A DNA stretch of 64,000 bases from Cryptomeria japonica (lineage: Eukaryota > Streptophyta > Pinopsida > Cupressales > Cupressaceae): NCBI RefSeq assembly GCF_030272615.1, contig NC_081413.1, forward strand, positions 446,628,538-446,692,537, read 5' to 3'. Numbering within the stretch: the stretch's first letter is position 1; each line of letters opens with the position of its first letter. This document shows, in pieces, positions 1-12,157 of the stretch. The position numbers were made by a program, and so were the translations under genes. A model generated the notes under the pieces. It had not been told where the DNA came from. It saw nothing but the letters and a program-made list of their open reading frames with translations, and ran no database searches.

Positions 1-285
1 GCAAATTTCCTATTTTAGATGTTCTACAAAATCTCATACTTATATATGAGCCTTTTTACAGTTCGCCTTGTAAACTTACAAAAAGATTTTACAATTATAA
101 ACAAAATACAATAAACAAAATCTTGTTGGCCAGGGTGCCGGTAAACATCTTTGCTATTGTCGGTGCTGGTGTTTGTGCCTGTGTCAGTGTCTACCGGTGC
201 CAGTTCCATAGGATTGTAAGGTTGCCATCAATGAAAATACCTTCAATCACCTACAATTTATCATTAGAGTGTGCATTCACCAACA
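1..285 (-). repeat. 3' LTR of element E (cut by window start)
   Basis: The first 285 bases match the part of the E 5' LTR at 42199-42484 almost base for base, in the same orientation. Read on the minus strand the LTR starts TGTTGGTGAATGC at 285, directly after a polypurine tract (286-305). The remaining ~490 bp lie left of the window. A TATA-like TATATAAG (minus strand, 39-46) is in the same place as in the 5' LTR. Confidence 0.88.
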
Positions 286-305
286 ATCTCCCCCTTTGGC
301 ATTGA
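286..305 (-). other. Polypurine tract of element E
   Basis: On the minus strand this reads GCCAAAGGGGGAGATT and abuts the LTR start TGTTGG. That is the usual plus-strand primer layout of plant copia elements; the copia element C has the same tract at 59295-59315. A second copy of the motif (CCAAAGGGGGAGTAG, minus strand) lies at about 461-478. Confidence 0.85.
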
Positions 306-491
306 TGGCAACACTCATGAGAAAAAGCCAAAATTGTATCCTAAAAATGTTGTCCAAAACTGTCTTACCAAAACTGTTAAAACTGAGTGCTCCCCCTGAG
401 CAGATGATCTCTTTTGTCATACATTTTTCTCATCCTTATTTCTTTTTCTCATCCTTTACTACTCCCCCTTTGGCATCATTGACAAAGGTTG

Positions 492-2692
492 TCATTCAAT
501 GTCAATTGAGTGTAGTTCCTGTCTTGATCCCTGTAACTAGTTGGTTACAATCTGATATAAATCCACTAAAGCAACATTCAGACTATTGTAGATTATTTCA
601 CTATCTTTTAGTGCTACTTCATTCCTCTAGATTATACTGGTGAGAAAGTGCATTTTCTCTTATGGTGTCTTAAGTCTTGGAACAAGAGCCTCATAAATCT
701 CTTTTCTCAAAGAGATGAGGATATCCAGTTTAGCACCTAGTCTGCACTTTAGTTCCTTTACCTTAAATTTTAACCTTTCCTTATCTTTTTTAAGTTTTTC
801 TATTTTCTCTTCAAAGCTTGCAATTTCCTATTCTACTACTGATATTAAATCTGATGAACCTATTAAATTGTCAGCAATATCACTAATTTCCTTTTGAGCT
901 CTGATGATCTCTTTATCTATATCTTTTGTCAAAATGTTTAATTTGCATGTATCTCTGTACAATTTCTTGAAGTCCAAAATTGTCTTGCCTAGTACCAGTA
1001 ATAATGTATCCATATGTTCTTTATTCTTCTTGACTGTCTCCTCAAAGAATTTTCCCTTCTCTTTATTCATTTTCTCTCTGAAAGTCTCCTCATTGATTTG
1101 ATCAATTGTTAGAAGATTGCCAGTTATGTATTTAGACAATGTGTCTAATTGGCCTAAAGAATCTTTATTCTCTATGTTGCACTTGGGTGCAATCATCTTC
1201 AAAATTGGTATGGTGTCATCAATAGCCTTATATGCTAGTGCATTACAATCTGTTATTTTCTTGATTGAATCTAATAATACCTCTATCACATTAGTTGGTC
1301 TAAATTCAGTCATGGAGGTTCTGTATGACTATCCAACTACCTTCACAATCTATTATCTGTTGGTGGTAGTAATAGCTTTGCTTTCATCTTTCTCTGGAGG
1401 GTCAGTTTGTGTCTACATTTCAACTACCAAAGGTTTAGGTTTTTCAGTTGATGTCGGTGGCACTGTCTCTGAATGTACCTATGAATGATCCTATTGCTAT
1501 ACCTGTTTCTCTGTATGTGTCTCTACCTGTTTCTCTATGCTCTCTACTGATGGTTTCTCTGATGGTGCCTCTAATGATTTTACAATGGTATCCACTGTCG
1601 GTTTTTCTATTTGTGACTTTGTGTTTTCTACCAGTTTCTCTGTGTTTACTTCTGAAATGTCTACAACCAATATCTCAATAGATTTTTCATTGCTATCAGT
1701 TGCTAGTTTCTCAATAGATACATCAGTATGTACACCATTGGTATCTGCTTTTACTGTATCCGTTGTTTGTTTAGTTAGTTGTTCAGTCCCAATCTCAATG
1801 TCTCCAGCTGTATCTTCAATATTTGTCTCAACTATTGTGTCTTCTACTGGTGTCTCAATTGCCACATCTCTTTCTCTCTTGATTCCTTATCAACCACAAT
1901 GTTGACTTCCTGTGTGTCGATATTCATTGTGTACAACACCACAAAATCAAGATTTGTGTCCTCATATGTTGTCTCCATACTCTCTATTGCCAATGGAGTA
2001 TTAGAAGGAGGTGGGGGTAAGTTGTCTATTATCTTTATGTTCGGAGGTCCACCTACCTTACCTTTACCTTTGTCCTTTTCCTTTTCTAACTATCTATTTA
2101 GCTTTCTTTATTCTTTTTTGAGATTGAATTTTGCTTTCAATTGTTTCAGCACTACCAAATATTTATTCAATTGGTTCTTTAGGGGCTTTTAGAAGTGCTT
2201 TTGCATAAGTTTCAATTATGTTCTCATCTGCCTCACATCCCATTTTTGTAGCCTAAATAGTCATTGGGACTACTGTCTCCATCTAGATTTCATCTTTCTT
2301 TATCACAAAGCATATCTCCTTTTGATATTTATCTACTATAGATTGAGATATCATTTCTCTAATTTTCATTCTAGCCTTTAGTGTTTGAAAATATTCATTT
2401 ATGCTCTTTTCTTTGTCATCTCCCATGTTGTTTCGAATGTCCAGTAGTTGTTTTCCTACCGGTATGTCAAATCCAAAATCCTTTCTACCAATATCGGGTA
2501 CTTCCTTGGTAATATATAGCATTAAACATACAAGTAAGTTGCCAACTCTAAAAGTCCCTTTCTTGTCCCCTTTGATTTTCTTTAGGTTGTCTATGAGTTC
2601 ATCCTTGAACCATTCGCATACGTCAATTTTTGCATTTTTGTTTACCAAGTCATAAGAACTTTTGATACATAAGCTAGAAACAGAGTTTAATC
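492..2692 (-). pseudogene. E accessory ORF2, middle and C-terminal part
   Basis: Downstream part of the second ORF of E. It continues the N-terminal part at 39635-40232, from which it is separated by the nested insertion F. From the 5' end it encodes a globular block (2283-2692) with the conserved run CEWFKDELIDNL and IKGDKKGTF, then a Glu/Thr/Val-rich, low-complexity stretch of ED/ET/EK repeats (about 1497-1865), then a long Lys/Glu-rich probable coiled coil (about 650-1313). Several stops and frameshifts break it, and it ends near 492. The homologous protein in A (45209-46306, then 47905-48370) aligns throughout the globular block. I recognise no catalytic domain, and no RT or integrase lies anywhere in E. 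Function unknown; it could be a retrotransposon accessory or structural protein. Codons 5' of position 2692 in the apparent ORF (2693-2798) belong to F, not to E. Confidence 0.75.
2688..2692. repeat. Left TSD of F (TAATC)
   Basis: TAATC here is repeated exactly at 39630-39634. Removing everything between rejoins the E ORF2 reading frame through Arg-Leu-Asn, matching the undisturbed homologue in A. Confidence 0.92.
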
Positions 2693-2989
2693 TATTATCA
2701 CTGTTTAAAAAATGGGTATTCTTGTCCCATAATTGGCTAAGTCTATGAAAATTTTGAGTCTGGTATGGCCTTGTTAACTCTAGATGCTTTAGGTCCAAAG
2801 AGGGTTTAGGGTTTAAGTTTTAATCGCTTCAATGTTCGAGAAAAAACCCTTTATTTCTAATTTTGCATTACTTTATTCACTTAAGAGAAGGGTCCATTTG
2901 TCATGAGAAGTGTCCCCCCCCTTCTTTTTTCTTCCTAGGTAGGTCTAGCAGCGCATTATTTTCCTAAGGTTTTCCTAAAGTTTTTAATG

Positions 2990-4020
2990 TTTAATCACTT
3001 TTCCTAACCAGTGAGAAGGTTCCTTTTGATCTAGAGGCATGCGTTATTTAGCAACCTTAAGATGCCCATGAGTTACTATTCGCAAAGTGGCGAAAGGCCA
3101 AAGTGGGTCCGACATACAAATTTTTCACTAAAGTTAAAGGCTAATAAAGTTCTATTTGATCGGACGGCCCACGCGGTTTCACAAGACAAAAGTGACTAAG
3201 ATTTAACCTTCACGAAATGGTGAAAAGGAAATTGGCTCCAACTTCCAGCAAAGACTACGATAAATACAGATCAAGTTCCTTTTGATTGGATGGCTCACAC
3301 TATTTCACAAGCCGCAAATGCATGGTTTTTACACTCTGCGAAATGGCGAAAAGGAAAATGGGTTCACGAAGCAGCGAAGACTAAAGTTAAAGGCCGATCG
3401 AGTTTCTTTTGATCGGATGGCCCGTACTATTTTGCAGCCTGAAGGTGCCTAAGATTTAATCTCCACGAAGTGGTGAAGTGACATGGCAGCCACTTGGTTG
3501 GTGTCATGGCAGAATAGGTGTTCGATGAGTAAGCTAGTGACACATTGGTTTATTTTGCTAGCCAGTTGCCAGGGTGGATGGTCCTGAGTCAAAGGGCATA
3601 CATCATACTGGTTAAGTTAGTTAAAGGGCGGGTATCTCAAGGAAGATCCTATGGTGGGCGTCGTTTCATAGCCTGAAGATGCAAGGTAATTACCTATCGC
3701 AAACCAACGAAGACCGCTAGCATTAAGTGCTTGGTGCGCAGCTAGTGGGGCTAACTGCCAGTCACAGGATAGAATAAAGACTGATGAAGTTCCTTTTGAT
3801 CGGACGGCCCACACGGTTTCAATGGGAGAAAATGTACAATGTTTACCATTCGTGAAATGACAAAAGAGATCTAAGCCCGTTGCCAAACAAAGAATAGTCA
3901 GTAAAGTAAAAGCTGTGCAAGTTTCAATGGATCTAACAACTGGCATAATTTCACTTGAGGAATAAGCATGGATTTTAGGCTTCGTGAAATGGTGAAACAA
4001 GAAAGTGATGGAAACACAGA
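2990..4020 (+). repeat. ~128-bp degenerate tandem array in LTR F
   Basis: The motif GTTCCTTTTGATCGGACGGCCCAC (variable) recurs at about 3018, 3149, 3275, 3402, 3789 and 3920, i.e. spacings of 126-131 bp with a diverged stretch equal to three units between 3402 and 3789. Each unit also holds a TTTCRCGAAATGGTGAAA-like motif. The array occupies the part of the LTR upstream of the LTR ORF; the G LTRs have the same array on the minus strand. Confidence 0.75.
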
Positions 4021-4325
4021 CATGTTATGATCCGTTGGAGCGAAATTTTTGAATTCATTTGTGAATTCAATTCTGAGGTGATGGCTGAAGCATGCAGTAT
4101 CAATATGGTAGTTAAGAGCCCGATTCCCATATATATGCTCACATCAATTGAATGTAGGCATCATTTCGAAGAGTCATTGTGAAAAAGCTAGTGCAGAGCA
4201 GAGTTCTTCAGGCCAAGAATAGGTTTCTTTGTATCTTGTTTACTAGTTACTTGAAATATTGTTTAAATTGTGGTTTTGTTTTGAATTGTTGTGATTAGTA
4301 ATTGAATTACTTGCATATCATTGGG

Positions 4326-5432
4326 ATGACACCTAGAAGAGACTTCACAGGGAAATTTAATTACCACGAAAGAGCAATCTGTAATGATTTCCTGGAACAA
4401 TTGTGTATGTCCACAAACGTAGTAGCTAAGGTTAAGGAATTAGTGCCCAAGGCTCCTCTCTTGAGAATAGGGGAAGGATTGTATGACAAAGGTAATTGGC
4501 TAAGAGATGCACAGATAGGTTTGTTTAGTTTGGGATTGTTCAAGGTTGGATTTAGTATGAGGCACTCCCTAGCCCCCATGAATAGTATTTGGGAGTTAGA
4601 TGTAGGTAAATTGGTGGTCCTTGGAGTGTTCATGGATGTGGATCTCCTAACTCAGATTGCACACAACTATGACCCTATTACTAAAAGTGTTAGGGATATA
4701 AATGGAGAAACCCTCATTGAAATAAAAGATGATGAGTTCATAAATGTATTTGGGCTCAGTGAGGTGTCTAATTATTTGGAGCCCATTAATTTTAAATCAT
4801 TTGCTCAGGTTTACAATGCACAGAGAAATCACCTTAGAAATGGGCCTCTTAAATAATTCTTTGTTAAAATAGGTGGGTTGACTATTGTAGGACCTAATAC
4901 CATGGAGCCTTTCTCTTTAAATTTGTTTACTTTTAGAGCAAAAGGATTATATTGGTCACTCTGCCAGATTTTTGGAGAGGATGCTGAAGTAAACATGCCA
5001 ACTCATTACATGTTAATGATTGCTCAAATTTTAAATCCTTCTCTGGTTGTTACATTTGATTATGCCCCCTATATCACTGATGCAATCCATGAAGGCTTGA
5101 TAGGGATAAAAAATGACAAGGTGGATAGGCCTTTTGGATGGTATTCCCTTCTTATGCATTTGTTTCTATTCAAGGGTGGTGATTTCTTTACCAATGGAAT
5201 GGACCTAGTGAAAGAAAAGGATGGGGAGAAAATGCTAGTTCAACTATGGAGCACAGTGTTGTCATGGGATAGAAAAGATGCTAGCTACTTGAAGTTTGAT
5301 AAGTTCTTTGCATCCACGATCAAAATTCTCTTATGTTCAGAGAATCCAAGGGTACCCAAAGCTCTTCTGGATTTCCTTAGGCCAAAGGAGTTTGCTGAAG
5401 GAATCAAATTTGTTCACAATTGGGGTGACATG
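4326..5432 (+). pseudogene. LTR ORF of F, N-terminal part
   Basis: Start chosen at ATG 4326 (MTPRRDF), since both G copies begin at the equivalent codon (MGPRTEL, MGLRREL). About 369 codons remain before G interrupts the frame after Asp-Met at 5432; the frame resumes exactly at 36210. There is a single in-frame stop (TAA at 4854). Visible signatures are DGLYDKGNWLRD, MNSIWELDVGKLVV, LRAKGLYWSLCQIFGEDA, DAIHEGLIGIKNDK and LEFLRPKEF-like. The same protein is encoded by the G LTRs (34279-30640, and 21988-21110 plus 9051-6284), with many conservative replacements. I do not recognise a named family. No signal peptide, membrane segment or catalytic motif is obvious. The IK-x-DK block resembles one in ORF2 of E/A. 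A long ORF inside an LTR is unusual. Confidence 0.8.
5428..5432. repeat. Left TSD of G (ACATG)
   Basis: ACATG here and at 36205-36209, immediately outside the two ends of G. Deleting G plus one copy restores the LTR ORF of F in frame. Confidence 0.95.
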
Positions 5433-6283
5433 TGTTGTTCCCAAATTTTGATTCCCCCTAAAATCCCTTATAATAAAATAATAAACTATGTCTGCAAAAG
5501 AGAAATCAAGGAGAAGGAAACTTTAGAGAAACATATGACAAGGTTTGATGAACCTTCTACACTTCAAACTTATCCAAAGTTTAGGCGGGTATATCTTATT
5601 TGAATTGACTTCACACTTTTTAAAAATAGATCCACAGTAAATTAGTCTGAAAACCAATGAATCTTATTGCCTCAAAACTAACTGAAACAAAGAAAGAAAG
5701 CTTATGCTCATGTTCAGTAACGACCTACAAGATATGTAAAAGGTAACCACAATAGATACCAGTGCCTTATCCAGGCCACAGAGTCATATAAGTTTAAACA
5801 ATAATCACAAAATTAAACATCTCCATACATCCCATCACCTCGGCTTTTATAAACAACACATATGCCTAACATACATAAGAATTTACCCTCATCAAAACTA
5901 GATAGCATTCATCAAATTCAAAGTCTCCCACAAGGAATTTATAGATAGAAATGATTCCTGCATATTTAATTCCCCTCCTGAAGAGAAAAGCCAAGAAACA
6001 CATCTATTTAAGATTGCCTTACAACCCATACTCAAATGAATAACCCTAGATTACTCAAATTGAAAACAGTAAATATTTGCGAGCACACTTGAAGACAACA
6101 CAGATTCTAGGCTCAAATTTGATGGTTTGTGTATTGATATTAATTTAGAAAATATTACAAAAGCACTTTCTTGTGATATTTTTTTCTACAATCCTCATAT
6201 CCATTTATAATAACATGGATGCATACAAAGCTTCAGACTTTCCTAGGAGAATTTGTTACAACTATACTTTGTTAAAAAAATAG

Positions 6284-9051
6284 TTACAAGTCTTTTTCTG
6301 ACTCAGTGGCATTTTCAGTTGGTAACTCTTCTACAATACCCTCTAACTGTCTTGGAGCATCTTCCAACTGATCTGGAGTATCTTCTTCTTGCACTGCATA
6401 TTTCTTGGACCACTCTTGGAAAAGATCATCAGTAGGCCATGAGTGACCAGTAAGCCTTTTATTGAACTTTAATAACTTTTTCCAAGTGTTCCTCACTTTC
6501 CTTACCTCCGACTCCAAAAACCCATAATGTTATTTGATCTTCTCTATTTCCTCAATTGTTTTAACAAATAGTGAGGTGTCATCTTTATTAATTATTTCAT
6601 TTACCCTTAATGATAAATTAGCCCCTAACTCATCTAGCCATACTTGTTTATCTTTCAACTGATTTTGATTAATAAAACCACCAGGAAACAATACAAATTT
6701 ATGCTCGGTATACTCTTTCCTATATAAGTTGGCCTTCCTCTCCACATTAGCTGTTCCTTCTACCACCTTTTTCAAACACTTGGTCAACTCACATGTGGAC
6801 TTAATAACAACATCAAACCCAGCTTCATCATATGATGCACACATAATTTCTACGTCCACTTCTCTGGGCAACCATTTATTCAGAATGGGCTCTAAAATAG
6901 CCTTGTCCTCATTTAACTCACTAAGAGTGTCCAAGTTCCTCTTCATATTTATGTGTATTATGGGAGTATCAACTTTATCAACAAAACTCATAATTGTAGC
7001 CTTTATCTTCTCCTCATATTTGTTTGCAAATAAGGCCTGAGCCTGTTTCATCTTCTCCAATTCATGTTGATAGGTCTCAGCTAGTTGAAAACCAGAATGA
7101 ATAGGAGAAGGAGGGAATTCTATGATGGGACTAGTAGGAGGAGGTCTTGCTGGAGATGAAGAGATTGCCAAGGTAGAGGACTCACCTCCTTGGTATTGTC
7201 CCATCAGCTGACTTTGAAGCTTGGCAATGGTACTGTCCCTGTTGGCTACCTCTTTCTTTGCTTCATTATAAGCCTTTAGAACTATCTCCAATTTGATTTG
7301 AAGATCAACCCTTTCTTTTTCTTCCTTCTCTACTACTACTACATTGAACTTAGCAGTCTCCAAAATAGTACTAGCTACTTCCACCACCCCTGTGTCTTGG
7401 ACTCTCCTAGCTATCATTCCTCCTAAAAGACTAGACTCCAAGGTGTCCTTCCTTCTTCTACCCTCATCTCTTTTAAGAGACCACATTACTAGAGAGGCAT
7501 CATCTTTTCTAAATACCACTCCTTTCATTGGCTTGGTTTCCTTTCTAACCGCTTCTAGGACCAATGCATCCACTATATCCCATTACGGGAGAATTAGCAC
7601 ACCGTCTTTTGAAACCATTTCCCTTCCATCCACAAGAGTGATGGCTTTGAATTCAGCCATCATTTTTGGTTTGACCTCTTCTTCTATTGAGTTTGTATCT
7701 TTATGAGGTTGTTCACTTATTTTTTTTGCACATCTGATCTTGAACTGATCAATATTCTATTTCCATAGAAATTGCATGAAAGCACCTAATGCAACAAAAT
7801 TGTTGTCAGCTAGGAATTCTTCACTTGCTTGCTTGAGAGTGATGTCCAACTCTTTTCCTTGTAGCTCACCATCAATTGTGTCCATTTTAGCAATGGGTGG
7901 CTCCTCTGGAATTCCTTCTTGATTCTCATTGTAGGTGTATGCAATTTCACCTAGACTCCCTAATTGTAAAAATTGCTCCACCACAGCTTGCTCATCTCCT
8001 ATATGAATTGGAGACTGAGAGGGAGAGTACTAAGGGTCATCGGTTTCAATTTATTTTCCTACCCTTTGCCTTTTTGGTGAATCCTCAATCTCTATAATAT
8101 CTTCAATGGCCCTCTTCCCTTTGGAAGTAGAAAGTTCACCTGACACTGGCATCATCCTAGTGTATTTAGATTTTTTCTGCATTATATAGTTACCTGGTGG
8201 AATAGCCTTCGCAAAGGCAGGCTTGGATAGGACCAATTTAGCCCTATCAGGATCATTCTGCATTATGGTCTCTCTCTTCTCCTTTAGGGTTTGCATTAAA
8301 TCCTCAAAATAAAGAATCAAGAATTTAATCTTTTCCTCAAATGGGGTAAAATTGGAAAGAGGATAATAACTAGAATCAAATTGGTGGATGAAATCAAGGA
8401 CTCTCTTTTATGCAATCCACTTCTCCTTCCTTAGCTCCTACTCATCTAGACTGAATTCATTCTTGATTAGATCTTCGAGGAATTGGAATTGGTGAGGCCT
8501 GATCTTACAAACTTCCCTCTTCCTGAACATGCCATTGAAAAAATCTTCAGGGTTTGCACACCTGGATACTGCAGTTGATAACATGTATGGCTTGAACAAT
8601 TCTTCAAAGCACTTCCATCCACCTTTGGTTATTACAAAGTGATGAGCCACTGTGATGATTGGGAAAATTGTCCCTTTACCCCTGTTGGTCAACTTGGCTT
8701 CCTGCACTCCACCAATCTGCCTTAGTACTTCTGTAATTCCTATTTTTAGTGGCACTTGATAGGGCAGTAAATAAGGGGTCCCTCTGAAACCAAATACTCT
8801 GAGAACAGTAGAGACTAGATACAAATACATATCTCCCTAGTTATGAACAATCTTGATGTCCTCTACAAACTCTTTGGGCCTAAGGAATTCCAAGAGAGCC
8901 TTGGGAATCCTAGGGTTTTTTGCACATAACATCAGTCTAATCTTAGATTCAAAGCATCTAGCAAACTTCAGATAACTTGCATCCTCTCTATCCCAAGATA
9001 GAACAATACTCCACAATTGCAATGGAATCTCCTCTTTATCCATGACCTTAA
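6284..9051 (-). pseudogene. LTR ORF of G 3' LTR, C-terminal part
   Basis: C-terminal ~900 codons of the LTR protein, continuing 21110-21988 after removal of K. Order along the protein: LSWDREDASYLKF and KALLEFLRPKEF block (8837-9043); a globular block with YLLPYQVPLKIG and FVITKGGWKCFEE (8438-8830); a nuclear-localisation-like PKRQRVGK (about 8060); a KEVANRDSTIAKLQSQL coiled coil (about 7230-7300); a Pro/Ser-rich linker with PPPTSPIIEFPPSP; and a helical C-terminal domain with HSWPTDDLFQEW (6284-6500). A few stops and frameshifts separate these, for instance near 6520, 7580, 8040 and 8435. No DNA- or RNA-processing motif is visible. The basic cluster suggests a nuclear protein, which is inference. 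The product is not a recognised gag or pol domain. Confidence 0.78.
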
Positions 9052-9056
9052 CCAGG
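9052..9056. repeat. Left TSD of K (CCAGG)
   Basis: CCAGG on the left matches CTAGG at 21105-21109 on the right with one mismatch. Rejoining the flanks gives CCTTAACCAGGTCCATCTC, which matches the undisturbed 5' LTR of G (CCTTAGCTAGGTCCATCTC near 33395). Confidence 0.88.
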
Positions 9057-11770
9057 TGTTGGGACTGATTAAAATTGAGTCAAGTTTAGAGGCCCAATCC
9101 AAAAATGTGCTCTGCATACCTAAACGAGTCAATTTGAAGGGCCTAATTTGCGAGAGGGTAAAATGGAACCAGTTGATTTTCAGAGGGTAAGGCTCGGGAT
9201 TCATGTCCCACACCTTTCATTTGGCCTATTCAGTGATGTGCAACTTTCAGAATTCATTTTGGATAAGTTTATGAGGTACCCAGTTTGAGGGGTGAGCTGG
9301 AAGTGCATTTTAGGCACAAATGCAGATTTTATGGAGTAGCCTACTTTGAGCGATTACATATTTTTCCCTATTGATCATCATGGATAAATTAAAAATGGAT
9401 TCAATTGTATGCATAAATGTGAGTCAACATGAAAAATTTCAAGTCCTTATGAATCCGTTTGCTCAGTTTTCAAAGCTCAATCCATTTGTAGATTGTGATG
9501 TTTGCACAAGTGTAAAAATGTCCTGGTGAGCGTCATGTCAGAATGTTTGTTCCGGGCTAATGTTGGTATAAATGGTGAGCTACATTTCAAATTTCAAGGC
9601 TCTACCAATCCGTTTGACCGGTTTTCAAAAGAGCTCATTTTGCCATCAAATTCAGTTATCCGCACTCTAGTGTTATATCAGTTAATGTAGCCGTTTTGGT
9701 GAGCGCGTTGTTTGCATCCTGTCAGTCTGGTGATCGAATTGAGAATTCAAAGATTTAATATGTACTTTAAGGTACCTATGTTCCAAATTTGAGGACCTAC
9801 GGAGGTCATTTGATATTTTTGAGAAAGGCATCATGTGTTTCCTGGACATTGACTTCATCAGGTCCGCAGTGTCGACAAAGCCAGTTGGACATTTTCGGAA
9901 ATTAATATCTCTTCGCTCGAGACTCGTCTTGAGAAACCATTTGGTAGAAGTCATCCTTGTATATCAGAGTACACGCTTGTTAGATGGCGAGCTCCAGAAC
10001 GGTGTTTTGACCACTTTGAAAATTACGTCTTCGCGATTAAATGCAAAAATTGTGGCGTAATTGCCTGAAGGTTGTAAAATGCGGATTAATGATCTGAAAA
10101 TGATGCCGATCGTTTCCAGAGGTATGTTTGAGGTCTGTGAAGATATTCTGGAAGCCAGTAGATTGAAACCAAAATTTTTTTTAGTCGGACCCACTTTGGG
10201 GCCCGACCTGGCTCATGCCTGTGCTTTAATTTTAATGGTGAAATGTTCTTTTCTCCTGGCAATATATGTGTATCCATATTGGATCAATTTGAATTCGCCA
10301 GTCAGACAATGAGAGAGAAGAGAAACTCCAATACCAAATGCAAATTGGTATGTGGAAAATTGAAAGGTTTTTAAATTAAATAGAGCTGGCATGTTTTGAT
10401 GCAAATGCACTTGGCAGCCGTGGAGTGGAGCATGGTAAAGTTTGTTTTTTTTAAAAACTTCAATAACATTCATATTGGCAAGTGTCTGGCAATGAATAAA
10501 TTTTTTCTAACATTCAAAGCAAATGTAAATAGCAAATGGAATTGGTGTAATTCCCCCTCACTCCACATGATGTTTAACCAGTAGCCTCTTTGAATTTAAA
10601 ACTCAGAAATTTCCAACCAAATGCCCAGCCAATTCTCCTTCACGTGGCTGTGGCTGAGCAAAGACATTGAAGTTTGGGCAAATGACAGTAGCAGGAGAGA
10701 CATGGACAATGGTTATTAATTTTAACTGCAGCAAGTGTAATGACAGCCAAAGCATGCTCACATGGCTGTTTAGAAGCTACATTAAAAAACATAAGCAAAT
10801 GCAATTGGCTGCTAAAAGCCATAAACCTCCATTTTGCATGGAATGGTGGTAGGGTCTGTTTCCCTCCTTCAACAACATCTCCACGCCTTATGCCTCCTCC
10901 CTATTGTGTGTGGAGTGTGGACGTAATTGAACTTTCAGCAATGCAATTGACAGCCATTAAATCAAACTTAGCAGCCAATAACTGATGTTTTCTGGGGCTA
11001 CGTTGAGGATGAAGTGTAGTGTTGTGAAAGGCAATGAAAACAGCAAGTCCTCCCCCCTCTCACATAACATTAACAGCAGACAATATAAAGCATTAACCAA
11101 GTGCATTAGCAGCTCATCCTCTGCATGGTTTTGGGGAGCATAATGAAACCTCCAACAGCAAGGGCAAATAAAAACGTGAATCATCCTCTGCGTGGTGGTT
11201 TTTTAAAAGGAAGCCATTTAAATTTTAAAACAAATACAAATGGCATGAGACAATAGTAGCAATCAAAACCAATAATGCAAAATGTAATAGAAACCCCTCT
11301 GTGTGGTTGTTTGGAGGCCATTTTTTAACATGTATCACGTGCATGTGGAGGTGTAAAGCCAATGTCCGTAACTTTGCCAGCATTTTCCCTCCCTCACGTG
11401 TTGTTTGAAGACCAACATTTTCGATCAAATCTGGAAATTGCTATTAAAACTCAAGAAAAGAGCTCAAAAAATGCAGCTACAGGAAGATGCATATATCCCA
11501 CATTGGCTGGGAAGTGGGATATTTTAATGTTTATAAGCAAATCCTTACTGTAGTAATATGTCTAAGCCATAAAGGCTTTTGACGGATGGTGCCTATGGGC
11601 GCCCAAGGTGGGCCCATGCGCGAGCATGCTTCCCGAGGTGACAAAGGAGGTGGCTGGGTGACAACCAGGTGGACCCCACATGGGCATGCTTCCCGAGGCA
11701 GACTTGCAAAATTTTGCAGAGAAAGGTCGGGTTAACGAGTGAGCAAGTTCAAGATGGATCGATGGTGCAT

Positions 11771-11819
11771 GCTATTTCGCGAAGGGAAGATGCACGTGAG
11801 TTACACCCTGCGAAATAGC
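11771..11819 (+). promoter_or_regulatory. Inverted repeat with G-box in K 5' LTR
   Basis: GCTATTTCGC at 11771-11780 and its exact reverse complement GCGAAATAGC at 11810-11819 enclose CACGTG (11793-11798), the core of a plant G-box. The arrangement is conserved in the 3' LTR (19661-19709). The TTTCGCGAA part resembles the motif in the ~128-bp array of the G/F LTRs. A regulatory role is inference. Confidence 0.45.
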
Positions 11820-12149
11820 AAAAGTGAACGAGAGCTATCCACGTGTTGTGATAGGTGGCAGTCCAGTGGCGATGACGTGGTGATGAAGTGGCATACAAGC
11901 AAGCAGCCCAGTGGCGGTGATGTGACCGATAGGTGGCAAAAGATGAGGTGTCATCCCAGGTGGCATCCGGTCAACCCCATCGACCAATCAGAGGCCACCA
12001 CGTGGCAAGGCATCAGAGCACAAATGGAGGCAAAAAATCAAAATTAAAATTAATAAATGATATAGTTCTGACTATATTAAAATTCGAAATATTTAAATGA
12101 CTGAGCACAAATGGGAATTAATTCGCCCAGGGTCTAAATTTTGGCCAAA

Positions 12150-12157
12150 ATATAAAG
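12150..12157 (+). promoter_or_regulatory. Possible TATA box of K 5' LTR
   Basis: ATATAAAG in an AT-rich setting about 1.06 kb before the LTR 3' end, conserved in the other LTR near 20039-20046. No start site can be proven from sequence. Confidence 0.3.

Larger units (their letters stand above)
2693..5432 (+). mobile_element. Solo LTR F, left part
   Basis: Plus-strand LTR of the G family. It starts TATTATCACTGTTT, the equivalent of TGTTATCACTGTTT in the G 5' LTR read on the minus strand from 36204, and it carries the LTR ORF. It is broken at 5432 by insertion of G and resumes at 36210. With G removed it is about 6.16 kb long and flanked by TSD TAATC; no internal region or second LTR is present, so it is a solo LTR. 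It is more diverged from the two G LTRs than they are from each other, as expected for an older insertion. Confidence 0.9.
5433..9056 (-). repeat. G 3' LTR, downstream part
   Basis: Matches 29719-33400 of the G 5' LTR in the same orientation. It includes the LTR 3' terminus (TGTTGTTCCC on the plus strand at 5433, i.e. ...GGGAACAACA on the minus strand) and the C-terminal two thirds of the LTR ORF. From 5433 to 6283 no ORF is seen; this is the LTR segment 3' of the ORF. It is interrupted at 9056 by K. Confidence 0.92.

Noticed and set aside
2283-2798. A 171-codon ORF read as one protein
   Set aside because: Its first ~35 codons (2693-2798) are LTR F sequence read backwards; the true E coding sequence starts at 2692.
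2798-2830. TTTAGGG-like words (also near 46880 and 58785) suggesting plant telomere repeats
   Set aside because: Only one or two units each, inside LTRs and present at the same place in homologous LTRs; not an array.
9502-12047. Many short ORFs on both strands in the K 5' LTR (and the same ones at 17393-19877)
   Set aside because: Duplicated only because the LTR is duplicated; no similarity to known domains, and overlapping ORFs in several frames.
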